Below are positions 51,330-59,321 of a DNA stretch of 64,000 nucleotides, in pieces. The notes beneath the pieces were generated by a model. The model made no database searches. It had not been told where the DNA came from and worked only from the letters and a program-made list of their open reading frames with translations. Source of the DNA: Thermoplasmata archaeon. GTDB taxonomy: Archaea > Thermoplasmatota > Thermoplasmata > Lutacidiplasmatales > UBA184. The stretch lies in assembly GCA_021817245.1 (NCBI GenBank), contig JAKAVQ010000002.1, positions 140,721 to 204,720 of the forward strand, read 5' to 3'. The translations under genes and the position numbers were made by a program. Position 1 is the first letter of the stretch, and the number at the start of each line of letters is the position of its first letter.

Positions 51330-52990
51330 GTCCGGGCGCCCGGACCCGGACGAGGGTCGAGGGGGCGACGTGGGAGCGCGTCGGTCGGCACTACCGCGCC
51401 CCCCTCCTCGTCCGCCAGTTCCCCGCGGAGGTGCCGTTCGGATTCCTCGGTCGGGTGCTGCCCGCGACCGAACCGGCCGACCTCGTGCTCGAGGCCCACC
51501 GGATCCCGCCGGCGCGGGCGCTCGCCCTTCTCGAGGAGGCCCGGGCGGTCGCGGCCGCGGAGCTCTCAGCGGGAGGGGCGAACGGCGACACGGCGGAACT
51601 CGAGGCCGAGCGCGAGAGCGCGGAAGAGCTCGGCAGCGCCATCGCCCGCAGGGCGCAGGAGCTCTGGAAGGTCGGTCTCTGCCTGGTGGCCCGGGGTCCG
51701 TCGCGTCCCCGCGTCGAGGCCGCGCGGACCCGGCTCGTCGAGCGGCTCGCGACGCTCGGATTCCGGACCCGCGTGCCGCGGTACGAGGTCGCGTCGGCGC
51801 TCGCGCCGGCCGACTTCGGGGTCACGAACGGCCGGCCGGGAGGGTACTGGCAGACGTTGCCGAGCGACGGGCTCGCGGCGCTCTTCCCGTTCGGGGACGA
51901 GAGCGTTCTCGAGCCGGCGGGGGTCCTCGTGGGTCTCGCGCTGGCCGACGCGAGCCCGGTCTTCCTCGACCGCTGGTCGCACTCGAGCCATTCGTGGGGG
52001 ATCTTCGGCTCGACCGGTGCCGGCAAATCGTTCGCCGCGGCACTGATCGCGCTGCGGACACGGTGGCTCCGGCCCGAGGTCGACCTGATCGTTCTCGACC
52101 CGCTCGGGGAGTACGGGTCGTTCGTCCGCGCCCTCGGTGGTTCGGTCGTTCGGCTCGCCGACGGCGAGCGCGGCCGGCTGAACCCGCTCGATCCCGTGAC
52201 AACGGGCGGGGACCGGCGGGAGAAGGCCGCCCGCGTCGGCGCGATGCTGCGCGCGCTGTTTCCGAGCCTTCGCGACGAAGAGGCCGCCGCGCTCGACACG
52301 GCCGTCTCCCGCCTCTACGACCGGGGTCCCGACGTCCCGACGTTCGACGACCTGGGCGCGAGCGTCGCGCTCGGTCGGGAGGCGAGCGACCGGCTCGCCA
52401 CCCTTCTCGAGGTGTTCCGCTCCGGGTCGCTATCGGGCGTCAACGGCCCGACGACCCTCCGCCTCGACGCGGGGCCGGTCTCGGTCGACTTTCGGGGCGT
52501 CGCCGAGGACCAGCTCCCGTTCCATCTCGCGTACGTGCTCGACTGGGCGTACGGAAGGCTGCGCGAGCGGCCCGGGCCGAAGCTCCTCCTGGTCGACGAG
52601 GCGCACCTCCTCGTGCGGCACGCGGCGACCGCCGGGTTCCTCGATCGCGTCGTCCGCCACATCCGCCACTTCAACGCCGGCGTGCTCGTCCTGAGCCAGA
52701 ACCCGGACGACTTCCTCGGGCACGCGGCCGGACGATCGACCCTGCGCAACCTCTACGCGACCGCGCTCCTCCGCCTTCGGGAGGTGTCCCCCGGCACCCG
52801 GGAGTTCTTCGGCCTCACCGACGCCGAGGCGGAGTGGCTTCCGAAGGCCCGGCTGCCCCGCGAGGCCGGGTACTCGGAGTCGCTCTGGCGGATCGGCGAC
52901 CTCCACCTTCCGCTCGCGCTCGTCGCCTCGACGCCCGAGTACGAGTTCCTCGGGCGGGCGCTCGGCCCGGAGCCCCCGGCGCCGCCGTGA
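51326..52990 (+). CDS. VirB4/TraC/HerA-superfamily ATPase (CedB-like)
   Basis: The 554-residue protein has a roughly 200-residue N-terminal domain of the VirB4/TraC/HerA type, then Walker A GSTGAGKS (about residues 228-235), DLIVLDPLGEYG, an Arg-containing helix segment, Walker B KLLLVDEAHLLV (about residues 420-430) and sensor LVLSQNPDDFL. It lacks membrane helices, so it probably docks on the PrgI-like protein. VirB4 ATPases power assembly and DNA or protein transfer in type IV secretion; CedB does so for DNA import in Sulfolobales. The last roughly 60 residues match the VirB4 C-terminal segment. A 4-nt overlap couples it to the preceding gene, and it ends the operon. Confidence 0.82.
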   Translation: MSPGARTRTRVEGATWERVGRHYRAPLLVRQFPAEVPFGFLGRVLPATEPADLVLEAHRIPPARALALLEEARAVAAAELSAGGANGDTAELEAERESAEELGSAIARRAQELWKVGLCLVARGPSRPRVEAARTRLVERLATLGFRTRVPRYEVASALAPADFGVTNGRPGGYWQTLPSDGLAALFPFGDESVLEPAGVLVGLALADASPVFLDRWSHSSHSWGIFGSTGAGKSFAAALIALRTRWLRPEVDLIVLDPLGEYGSFVRALGGSVVRLADGERGRLNPLDPVTTGGDRREKAARVGAMLRALFPSLRDEEAAALDTAVSRLYDRGPDVPTFDDLGASVALGREASDRLATLLEVFRSGSLSGVNGPTTLRLDAGPVSVDFRGVAEDQLPFHLAYVLDWAYGRLRERPGPKLLLVDEAHLLVRHAATAGFLDRVVRHIRHFNAGVLVLSQNPDDFLGHAAGRSTLRNLYATALLRLREVSPGTREFFGLTDAEAEWLPKARLPREAGYSESLWRIGDLHLPLALVASTPEYEFLGRALGPEPPAPP

Positions 52991-53044
52991 GCGGCTGCCC
53001 GTCGAAAGCGAGGTTTATACGCCGGTGCGGGGCCGGGTCCGGCC

Positions 53045-53575
53045 GTGGGCGGCGAGGCGACGATCGAAGGGCCCGCCCGTCGTCGGACGAGCTGGAGCCT
53101 GAAGGCGATCGTCGAGGACGTCGCGGGCCGCCCGATCGGCGAGCTCCAGGACCCGGCCCGGCCGGTCCACCCCTACCTCGAAGGCAAGATCGCGAAGCTT
53201 CCGCCGCGCCCCGTCGTCGCGCCCGTGGACGGTGACGAGTACGACCCGATCGACCGCGTCTACCCGCCGCTCGTCGGGCCGACGGGACGTCGCTACCACG
53301 GCGCCGATCACGAGCACCACCAGGAGACGATCGACCGCCACCGTCTCCTCACGGACGCGGACGGCCACCCCCTACGCCGACCCGGACCGTCGCACCGGCC
53401 CGAGCGGCTCTACCTGCACTACCTTCTCCTCCACCTCGACCGGCTCGGCGACACGGGGCTCCGCTACCTCCGGGCGGCGATCGACGAGGAGCTCAACCAC
53501 CGGGAGAGCCTGCCTCCACCCCCGATGCCGACGGCGCTGGCGGCCAAAGCCCCCGAGCCCGAGCCCTCCGGGTGA
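53045..53575 (+). CDS. Hypothetical soluble protein downstream of the secretion-like operon
   Basis: The 176-residue protein has no membrane segment. It includes SLKAIVEDVAGRPIGELQD, a His-rich stretch GADHEHHQETIDRHRLL and a helix RPERLYLHYLLLHLDRLGD, with a Pro-rich tail. I do not recognise a family. The His cluster could bind metal (inference). Its own promoter is likely: GGTTTATACGCC at 53014-53025 lies about 27 nt before the GTG start, so it is probably a separate leaderless transcript, though it may be functionally linked to the preceding operon. The 3' end overlaps the convergent DNA methyltransferase by 83 nt. Confidence 0.7.
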   Translation: MGGEATIEGPARRRTSWSLKAIVEDVAGRPIGELQDPARPVHPYLEGKIAKLPPRPVVAPVDGDEYDPIDRVYPPLVGPTGRRYHGADHEHHQETIDRHRLLTDADGHPLRRPGPSHRPERLYLHYLLLHLDRLGDTGLRYLRAAIDEELNHRESLPPPPMPTALAAKAPEPEPSG

Positions 53576-54338
53576 GCTCGTCATAGACGACCGGGTCCCA
53601 CTCGACGCCGACCGCGTTCCGTCCCGAGGCGACCGCGGCCCACAGCGTCGTCCCGGTCCCGGCGAACGGGTCGAGCACGGTGTCGCCGACGAGGGAGAAC
53701 ATCCGCACCAACCGCTCCGCGATCGCCGCGGGGAACGCGCCCGTGCGCCGCTCCCGCGTGCCCTGGGGAACCCCGCGGACGTCGCTCCAGACCTGGCTGA
53801 ACCACGCGTCGCGCTCGGCCCGGGTGAAGCGGCTCGCGAGCCGGCGGGGGTCGTGCGGCGCGAACCGGCGCAGGCCCCCCTTGCGGAAGAGGAGGAGGAA
53901 CTCGCAGTCGAGGGTGACGTAGGCGTTCGGCGGCAGGAACCCCGACCCGAGGAAGGCGTTCGGCCGGTTCGTCGGCTTCTTCCAGAGGACGTAGGGGAGC
54001 GGAGTGAACCCCGCCCGGGCTGCGCTGTCGAGCACCCCGGCGTGGTTCGGCCAGAGCCGAAACCCCCCCGCGTCCGAGCGGAGGGCGTCGCCGACGTTCA
54101 CCGCGAGGATCCCGCCGGCCACGAGCGTCCGATAGCACTCCCGCCATGCCCCGGCGAGGACCGAGTGCATCTCGGCGTAATCGGTCGCGCCGAGCGCGGC
54201 GAAAAGGCCGTCCCACTGCGGGAGCATCGGGTACGGCGGCGAAGTGACGACGAGGTGGACCGACCCGGCGGCGAGCGACGCGACGTCCCGGGCGTCGCCC
54301 CGGAGGAGCCGGACCGTCGGGGGCGGGGAACGGGACAC
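53493..54338 (-). CDS. Beta-class DNA methyltransferase (N4-cytosine/N6-adenine type)
   Basis: The 281-residue protein has the catalytic motif TSPPYPM (about residues 30-36) before the SAM-binding motif LDPFAGTGTTLWAA near the end, the order seen in beta-class amino-methyltransferases. The TSPPY form is usual for N4-cytosine methylation; adenine is possible. It lacks an adjacent restriction endonuclease, so it may be an orphan. Residues between the motifs (FLGSGFLPPNAYVTLDCEFL) hold the target-recognition region. GTG at 54338 was chosen because a GTATTAAC box lies about 25 nt upstream; it is shared with the divergent HPS gene. The last roughly 27 codons lie antisense to the hypothetical protein. 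Confidence 0.82.
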   Translation of the reverse strand: MSRSPPPTVRLLRGDARDVASLAAGSVHLVVTSPPYPMLPQWDGLFAALGATDYAEMHSVLAGAWRECYRTLVAGGILAVNVGDALRSDAGGFRLWPNHAGVLDSAARAGFTPLPYVLWKKPTNRPNAFLGSGFLPPNAYVTLDCEFLLLFRKGGLRRFAPHDPRRLASRFTRAERDAWFSQVWSDVRGVPQGTRERRTGAFPAAIAERLVRMFSLVGDTVLDPFAGTGTTLWAAVASGRNAVGVEWDPVVYDELTRRARARGLWPPAPSASGVEAGSPGG

Positions 54339-54389
54339 CGGCGCCGAGCACCCATCGACAGTTAATACGGCCGTCCCCTCGACGGTCCG
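54339..54389. promoter_or_regulatory. Compact bidirectional promoter
   Basis: CAGTTAATACGG at about 54359-54370 is centred about 25 nt from both the leftward methyltransferase GTG (54338) and the rightward HPS-RraA ATG (54390). One AT-rich box probably serves both leaderless genes. Confidence 0.5.
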
Positions 54390-55694
54390 ATGCGCCTCGA
54401 ACGTCCGGTCCTCCAGGTGGCCCTCGACTTCGAGAACCTCTCCCGGGCGATGCTCGCCGCGCGGGAAGCGGTCGACGGCGGCGCCGACTGGGTCGAGGCC
54501 GGGACCCCGCTCATCAAGAGCGAGGGGCTGAACGCCGTCCGCGAGCTCAAGAAGGCGTTCCCCGACCACCGCGTCGTCGCCGACATGAAGGTGATGGACA
54601 CCGGCGCGTTCGAGGTCGAGATCGCCGCGAAGTCGGGCGCCGACCTCGTCACGGTCCTTGGCGCTGCCGACGACGACACGATCGCCGAGGCGGTGCGCGG
54701 CGGCGAGCTCTACGGCGCCGAGGTCGTCGTCGACCTGCTCGGCGTACCGGACCCCGTCGCGCGGACGAAGCGGGCCGCCGATCTCGGGGTCGGCGCCGTC
54801 TGCTTCCACATCGGCATCGACATGCAGATGCAGGGGAAGACGCCGTTCGCGGTACTGGGCGAGCTCGCGAAGGCGTCGCCGATCCCGGTCGCGGTCGCGG
54901 GCGGTCTTAACAGCGAGACGGTCGCCGAAGCGGTCCGGGCGGGCGCCCAGATCCTGGTCGTCGGCGGCGCGATCACAAAGAGCCCCCAGATCGCCGAGGC
55001 GACGCGACGGATCCGGGAAGCGATCGCGACCCGGACGGAGGTCGCGACCGAGCTCTTCCGGCGCTACTCGGGCGACGAGGTGCGCACCGCCTTCCTCAAG
55101 GTCTCGAGCCCGAACGTGACCGACGCGATGCAGCGCCAGGGGGCGATGCACGGGATCGTCCCGCGCCTGCGCGACCGCTCGGTGCGGGTCGCCGGACCCG
55201 CGGTCACGGTCGTGACGCGGAACGGCGACTGGGCGAAGCCCGTCGAAGCGATCGACCGGGCCGGGCCGGGCGACGTGATCGTCATTGACGCCGGCGGGGG
55301 GCCCACGGCCGTATGGGGGGAGCTCGCGAGCTGGAGCGCGCACGGCCGCAAGGTCGCCGCGGTCGTCCTCGACGGCGCGATCCGCGACCTCGACGCGATC
55401 CTCGATCTCGGCTTCCCCGCGTTCAGCCGGTCGGTGAGCTCCGACGCCGGCGAGCCGAAGGGCCACGGTGAGATCGGGGTCGAGGTGACGGTCGGGGGTC
55501 AGCGCGTCCGTCCGGGCGACTGGATCGTCGGCGACGCGAGCGGGCTCGTGGTCGTGCCCCGCGAGCGGGCCCAGGAGGTCGCGAACCGGGCGCTCGACGT
55601 CCTCGAGCACGAGAACCGCGTCCGCGAGGAGATCCAGCGGGGCTCCACCCTGAGCGCCGTCCAGAAGCTCGAACGCTGGGAGCGGGTCGGCTAG
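54390..55694 (+). CDS. Bifunctional 3-hexulose-6-phosphate synthase / RraA-like protein
   Basis: The 434-residue fusion has an N-terminal HPS domain (residues about 1-210) in the OMPDC-like barrel fold, with the D-x-K-x2-D motif in VADMKVMDTG and VAGGLNSETV binding phosphate. The C-terminal RraA-like domain (about 220-430) contains GPAVTVVTRNGDW, VIDAGGGPTAVWGELA and LDGAIRDLDAI. HPS condenses formaldehyde with ribulose 5-phosphate; in archaea it is used in reverse for pentose supply. The RraA part resembles aldolase or decarboxylase-type enzymes, and its role here is not known. The same fusion is known in other archaea. No isomerase (PHI) gene is nearby. Confidence 0.85.
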   Translation: MRLERPVLQVALDFENLSRAMLAAREAVDGGADWVEAGTPLIKSEGLNAVRELKKAFPDHRVVADMKVMDTGAFEVEIAAKSGADLVTVLGAADDDTIAEAVRGGELYGAEVVVDLLGVPDPVARTKRAADLGVGAVCFHIGIDMQMQGKTPFAVLGELAKASPIPVAVAGGLNSETVAEAVRAGAQILVVGGAITKSPQIAEATRRIREAIATRTEVATELFRRYSGDEVRTAFLKVSSPNVTDAMQRQGAMHGIVPRLRDRSVRVAGPAVTVVTRNGDWAKPVEAIDRAGPGDVIVIDAGGGPTAVWGELASWSAHGRKVAAVVLDGAIRDLDAILDLGFPAFSRSVSSDAGEPKGHGEIGVEVTVGGQRVRPGDWIVGDASGLVVVPRERAQEVANRALDVLEHENRVREEIQRGSTLSAVQKLERWERVG

Positions 55695-55855
55695 CCCGCG
55701 GTCGCGAACGCCCGGGCGGCCGGGGACGGCGTCGGCGCCGCCGGCGCGGCGAACCTCCTCGTCGGCCACAACGAGGGGGTCCCTCGGCACAGGCGGGCGT
55801 GCCCGTCCCGCTCCCGCGGGGCGCGGGAGCGAGGGGCCGGAGGCCCCGTTCCGCC

Positions 55856-56668
55856 CTACGCGGGAGGGGGCTCGGGCTCGAGGTCCCGGAGGACCCGGCC
55901 CCTCTGCCAGAGACCCGAGCGGGTCGAGTCGAGGTACCGGACCTGGTGGCGGGTCGGTCCGCGCCAGCGGACCGTCCATGGGAACGGGTACTCGACCTCG
56001 TAGAGCACGAGGGGCTCGGGTTCGGCGAGCGGGAGCGTGAGCCGTTCCCGGCCGCGGAGCGCGAGCTCGAGCCGGTCGAGCGGGAGCCGTCCGGCGTCAT
56101 GCTCGCGCAACGCCGCGACGATCTTCCGGACCATTCCCCAGACGAACGAGGGGGCGCGGACCTCGACCTGCAGGCCGCCGTCCACGAGGTCGACGGTGAC
56201 GGACTCGACGTCCCGCCAGACCGGTGCGCCGGCGCCCAGGCCGCGCCCGAACGAACGGGCGTCGAGCGTACCGGCAAAACGACGGGCCGCCTCCCGCCAT
56301 CGCGCGAGGTCCGGTGCGGTCGCCGCCTCGTAGTAGCGGTAGACCCGGCGCGCCGCGGAACGCACCCGCACTTCGTCCGCGAGACGCGCGGCCGCGGTGA
56401 AGAAGAGCTCGGGCGAGAGGCCGTTCAGCGACCTCAGGAGGTTCGGGCCCGAAAGGTCGGAGCGCAGCGCGAGCGCGTTCGCCCGGGCGCTCACGCCCCG
56501 GTCCGTGCGGCTCGCGACCTCGAGGTGGGCGCCCGCCTCCGACTCCGCGATCCCGCGACGCACGAGCCCGCGGCGGATCTCGCCCTCGACCGTGCGGAAT
56601 CCGGGTTGGCGGGCCCACCCGTAGAACGAGCGGCCGTCGTAGCCGAACCGAACGAGCCAGCGCGCCGT
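55856..56668 (-). CDS. truA: tRNA pseudouridine synthase A with non-canonical start
   Basis: This protein of about 270 residues matches TruA, which makes pseudouridines in the tRNA anticodon arm (positions 38-40). The N-terminal FGYDGRSFYGWARQPG motif, the catalytic Asp in SRTDRGVSA and the C-terminal FVWGMVRKIV segment are present. Between the upstream in-frame stop near 56753 and the GTG at 56563 there is no ATG, GTG or TTG, yet TruA homology starts at about 56665. An ACG at 56668, about 26 nt after AGGCTTAGTC, is the best candidate for a leaderless non-canonical start. GTG at 56563 would remove the conserved N-terminus. Confidence 0.78.
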   Translation of the reverse strand, partial: TARWLVRFGYDGRSFYGWARQPGFRTVEGEIRRGLVRRGIAESEAGAHLEVASRTDRGVSARANALALRSDLSGPNLLRSLNGLSPELFFTAAARLADEVRVRSAARRVYRYYEAATAPDLARWREAARRFAGTLDARSFGRGLGAGAPVWRDVESVTVDLVDGGLQVEVRAPSFVWGMVRKIVAALREHDAGRLPLDRLELALRGRERLTLPLAEPEPLVLYEVEYPFPWTVRWRGPTRHQVRYLDSTRSGLWQRGRVLRDLEPEPPPA

Positions 56669-56739
56669 GGCCGCCCCGAGCGGCGGGGCGACTAAGCCTC
56701 TCCCGCCCGTCGGGCCGGCCCCCGAAGCGCGTGAGAACT

Positions 56740-56818
56740 TGTCACAAATATGTATCTATTGTCGTGTATACAGTCTAAAGTCACTTTCTATATATCTCCC
56801 ACCGGGCTCGAACGGACG
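56740..56818 (+). promoter_or_regulatory. Promoter region of the phosphate-uptake operon
   Basis: This roughly 60-base AT-rich island includes CACAAATATGTATCTATTG, the palindrome TGTATACA at 56765-56772 and the TATA-like CTATATATC at 56788-56796. TGTATACA may be a regulator site, because pst operons are normally induced by low phosphate. The TATA box lies about 27 nt before the leader ORF start at 56819. Confidence 0.6.
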
Positions 56819-57001
56819 ATGACAGCGACCGGGAACCGGGGGCCTCCTCGGGTCGGCGGGGGCGAGCTCCGCGGAGCCGAGCGAGGGAGACGAGTGAGCC
56901 ACGTCGACGAACCGGAGACCGGACCCGCGGCCGACCCTCGATGCACACGCGGGAACGCCCCGGCGCGCCCGAACCGGACGTCATCGCAAGGAGGAACCTA
57001 G
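56819..57001 (+). CDS. Small leader ORF before pstS
   Basis: A 60-residue ORF begins at ATG 56819, about 27 nt after CTATATATC, and ends with TAG at 56999-57001, just 4 nt before the pstS ATG. Its last codons contain the AGGAGGA ribosome-binding site of pstS, so translation of one may affect the other. The peptide is basic and Gly/Pro-rich, without a known family. It may be a regulatory leader peptide or merely an open frame in a long 5' leader. Confidence 0.4.
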   Translation: MTATGNRGPPRVGGGELRGAERGRRVSHVDEPETGPAADPRCTRGNAPARPNRTSSQGGT

Positions 57002-57005
57002 TACC

Positions 57006-58268
57006 ATGAGCGGAGTTGCCCAGAGCCCACCGACGACGAACGACAGCCTCACGGGGTCGCTGCCCCGCTCGTCCCGGCGACGGACGCTATCGGTCGGAGC
57101 GGCCGTGGCGGTCGCGGTCGTCCTCTTGATCGTCGGGATCGGCGCGGGGTACGCCCTCGGGAAGTACGCCGGGGGGTCCTCGACTACCTCGACCACGGGA
57201 GGCTGCACGACCACGATCTCCGAGACGGGGTCGAGCCTGATCTACCCCTACCTCCAGATCCTCTCGCCGAACTTCACGGCCCAGTACCCCGGCATCTGCC
57301 TCTCTCCGGCGTCGACCGGTAGCGGCACCGGTATCAGCTCGGCCGAGTCGGGCGTCGTCGACATCGGCGGCACCGACGCCTACCTCTTGCCGGCGACCGC
57401 GGCTCAGTACAACCTGATCAACGTCCCGATCGCGATCTCGGCGCAGCTCGTCGTCTACAACCTCCCCGGTATCTCCCAGCACCTGAACTTCAACGGCACG
57501 GTGCTCTCGATGATCTACCAGGGCGCGATCACGACCTGGAACAACCCCCTCATCCAGGCCGCGAACCCGGGCGTCAGCCTCCCCTCGAACACGATCGTGC
57601 CGATCCACCGGTCGGACGGGAGCGGGGACACGTTCATGTGGTCCTCGCTGTGCTACCTTTCCTGGGCCGGCTGGAAGCAGGGGTACGGGACGACGATCTC
57701 GTGGCCGGTGGGGCCCGGAGCGACGGGCAACGCGGGCATGGTCACGACGCTCGGGAGCACCCAGTACGGCATCGCGTACATCGGGATCAGCTACCTGGCG
57801 CAGATCACGGCGACGCCGGGACTCCAGTACGCGGCGGTCGGGGACCAGAACGCGAACTTCAACGGGACCGTGAGCGCGGGCGGGGCGGGAGGGGCGAACT
57901 ACATCATGCCGACACCGACCAACATCAGCCAGGACGCGAACCTGGCGCTCCAGAACCTGCAGCCGCCGAGCGTGGCGATCAGCCTCATTCTCGGTGGCGT
58001 GCCCGGTGCGACGAACCTCGTGCTCGGCCACGGAGGGACGAACGCTACCTCGACCGACCCGACGCCGTACCCCGACACCAACCTCGAGTACACGCTGATC
58101 TCGACGCACCCGGCGAGCCCCTCCCACCAGAAGTGGGTCGTGGCGTTCCTCGAGTGGGCGCTCACGTACGGGGGGACGTACGCCGCGAAGGCGAACTTCC
58201 TGCCGCTGACGGCTACGGTCATCGGGTACGACATGCTGGCGCTCAACGCGGTACCGGTGAGCGCCTAG
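57006..58268 (+). CDS. pstS: Phosphate ABC transporter substrate-binding protein PstS
   Basis: The 420-residue protein has one N-terminal membrane anchor (AAVAVAVVLLIVGIGAGYAL) and then a periplasmic-binding-type domain. ETGSSLIYPYLQILSP, ASTGSGTGISSAESGVVDIGG and HRSDGSGDTFMW hold the phosphate-contacting Ser and Asp residues typical of PstS. It binds extracellular phosphate for the PstCAB transporter. AGGAGGA lies 11-17 nt before the ATG, one of few clear ribosome-binding sites here. A PstS of this type is usual in Thermoplasmata and other archaea. Confidence 0.92.
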   Translation: MSGVAQSPPTTNDSLTGSLPRSSRRRTLSVGAAVAVAVVLLIVGIGAGYALGKYAGGSSTTSTTGGCTTTISETGSSLIYPYLQILSPNFTAQYPGICLSPASTGSGTGISSAESGVVDIGGTDAYLLPATAAQYNLINVPIAISAQLVVYNLPGISQHLNFNGTVLSMIYQGAITTWNNPLIQAANPGVSLPSNTIVPIHRSDGSGDTFMWSSLCYLSWAGWKQGYGTTISWPVGPGATGNAGMVTTLGSTQYGIAYIGISYLAQITATPGLQYAAVGDQNANFNGTVSAGGAGGANYIMPTPTNISQDANLALQNLQPPSVAISLILGGVPGATNLVLGHGGTNATSTDPTPYPDTNLEYTLISTHPASPSHQKWVVAFLEWALTYGGTYAAKANFLPLTATVIGYDMLALNAVPVSA

Positions 58269-58286
58269 GCGGCTCCGAGGTGCGAC

Positions 58287-59321
58287 GTGGGAAGTGCGGG
58301 AGTCCAACCTCTTCGGGAGCCCGCGGGCGGGGCGCCCGCGGCCCCTCCGACCCCCTCGGCCCCGGGCCGATCGGGACCGAGCCTCCGGGCGTGGGTCGGT
58401 AGCCCGCTCGCGCTGATCCCCCTCGGGCTCGTCGCGGCGGTCGCAGTCGTTCTCCTGGTCGCGAGCGGCCTCCACAACTTCGGAGGGTCGTTCTGGGGGA
58501 TCCTCTACAACTTCGTGCCGGGCGATCCCGGTGGGTCGAGCTGGGGGATCGGCGCGTACGTGGTCGGCACCGCGCTCACCGCCGGGCTCGCGCTCGTTCT
58601 CGCCACCGCCCTGAGCCTCGCCCTATCGATCTCGATCGTCGTCTACCTGCCCACCGTGCCGAGCCGCATCCTCGCGATCCTGACGAACCTCCTCGCCGGT
58701 ATCCCGAGCGTCGTGTACGGGATCTGGGGGTTCGTGATCCTCGCCCCCTTCTTCGGCCTCACCCTCGAGCCCACGATGCGCGACGCGATCGGCTGGATCC
58801 CCGGCTTCGGCGGGCCCGCCTCCGCGATCGGGTCGTGGGGGCTCCTGCTGGCCGTCTTCCTCCTCACGATCATGATCATCCCGCTGACCACGGCGCTGAT
58901 GCGGGAGGCGCTTCGCAGCGTGCCGCACGACCTGGTCGAGGCCGGCCTCGCCCTCGGCGCGACCCGCTGGGAGGTCGCCCGCCGGGTCCGCATGCGCTCG
59001 GCCCGCCTCGGGATCTGGAGCGCCGTCCTCCTCGGGTTCGGTCGGGCCGTCGGGGAGAGCGTCGCGGTCGCGATGGTGATCGGAGCCGTCCCGAGGCTTC
59101 CCGAGAGCCTCTACTCGCCGTCCACGAGCCTCGCGTCGTTCATCTTCTACCAGCTCGACAGCGCGTTCTACTACCCCAACCTCCTCAAGTTCCTCGTCGA
59201 GGTCGCGCTCGTCCTTCTCCTCATCTCGCTGGTCGCGAACGTCCTCGCCCAGCGGCTCACGCGCACGGAGATCGCGACGGCGACGACCGTGGGGGCCGCG
59301 GGAGGATCGGAGACCCGATGA
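58287..59321 (+). CDS. pstC: Phosphate ABC transporter permease PstC
   Basis: The 344-residue permease has a roughly 35-residue Pro-rich N-terminus, then six membrane helices and the coupling loop EALRSVPHDLVEAGLALGAT, which contacts PstB. The segment LLAGIPSVVYGIWGFVIL is diagnostic for PstC/PstA. It forms the membrane channel with PstA. The GTG start lies 18 nt after the pstS stop, and the stop overlaps the pstA start (ATGA). Confidence 0.9.
   Translation: MGSAGVQPLREPAGGAPAAPPTPSAPGRSGPSLRAWVGSPLALIPLGLVAAVAVVLLVASGLHNFGGSFWGILYNFVPGDPGGSSWGIGAYVVGTALTAGLALVLATALSLALSISIVVYLPTVPSRILAILTNLLAGIPSVVYGIWGFVILAPFFGLTLEPTMRDAIGWIPGFGGPASAIGSWGLLLAVFLLTIMIIPLTTALMREALRSVPHDLVEAGLALGATRWEVARRVRMRSARLGIWSAVLLGFGRAVGESVAVAMVIGAVPRLPESLYSPSTSLASFIFYQLDSAFYYPNLLKFLVEVALVLLLISLVANVLAQRLTRTEIATATTVGAAGGSETR

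Noticed and set aside
46379-52990. Reading the secretion-like operon as an integrated conjugative element
   Set aside because: No relaxase, VirD4 coupling protein, integrase, att repeats or replication gene is visible, and the flanks are ordinary chromosomal genes.
54366-55979. Upstream part of a leftward open frame in phase with the DNA methyltransferase
   Set aside because: It lies opposite the HPS-RraA gene and crosses the shared promoter. The methyltransferase homology starts only at about 54338.
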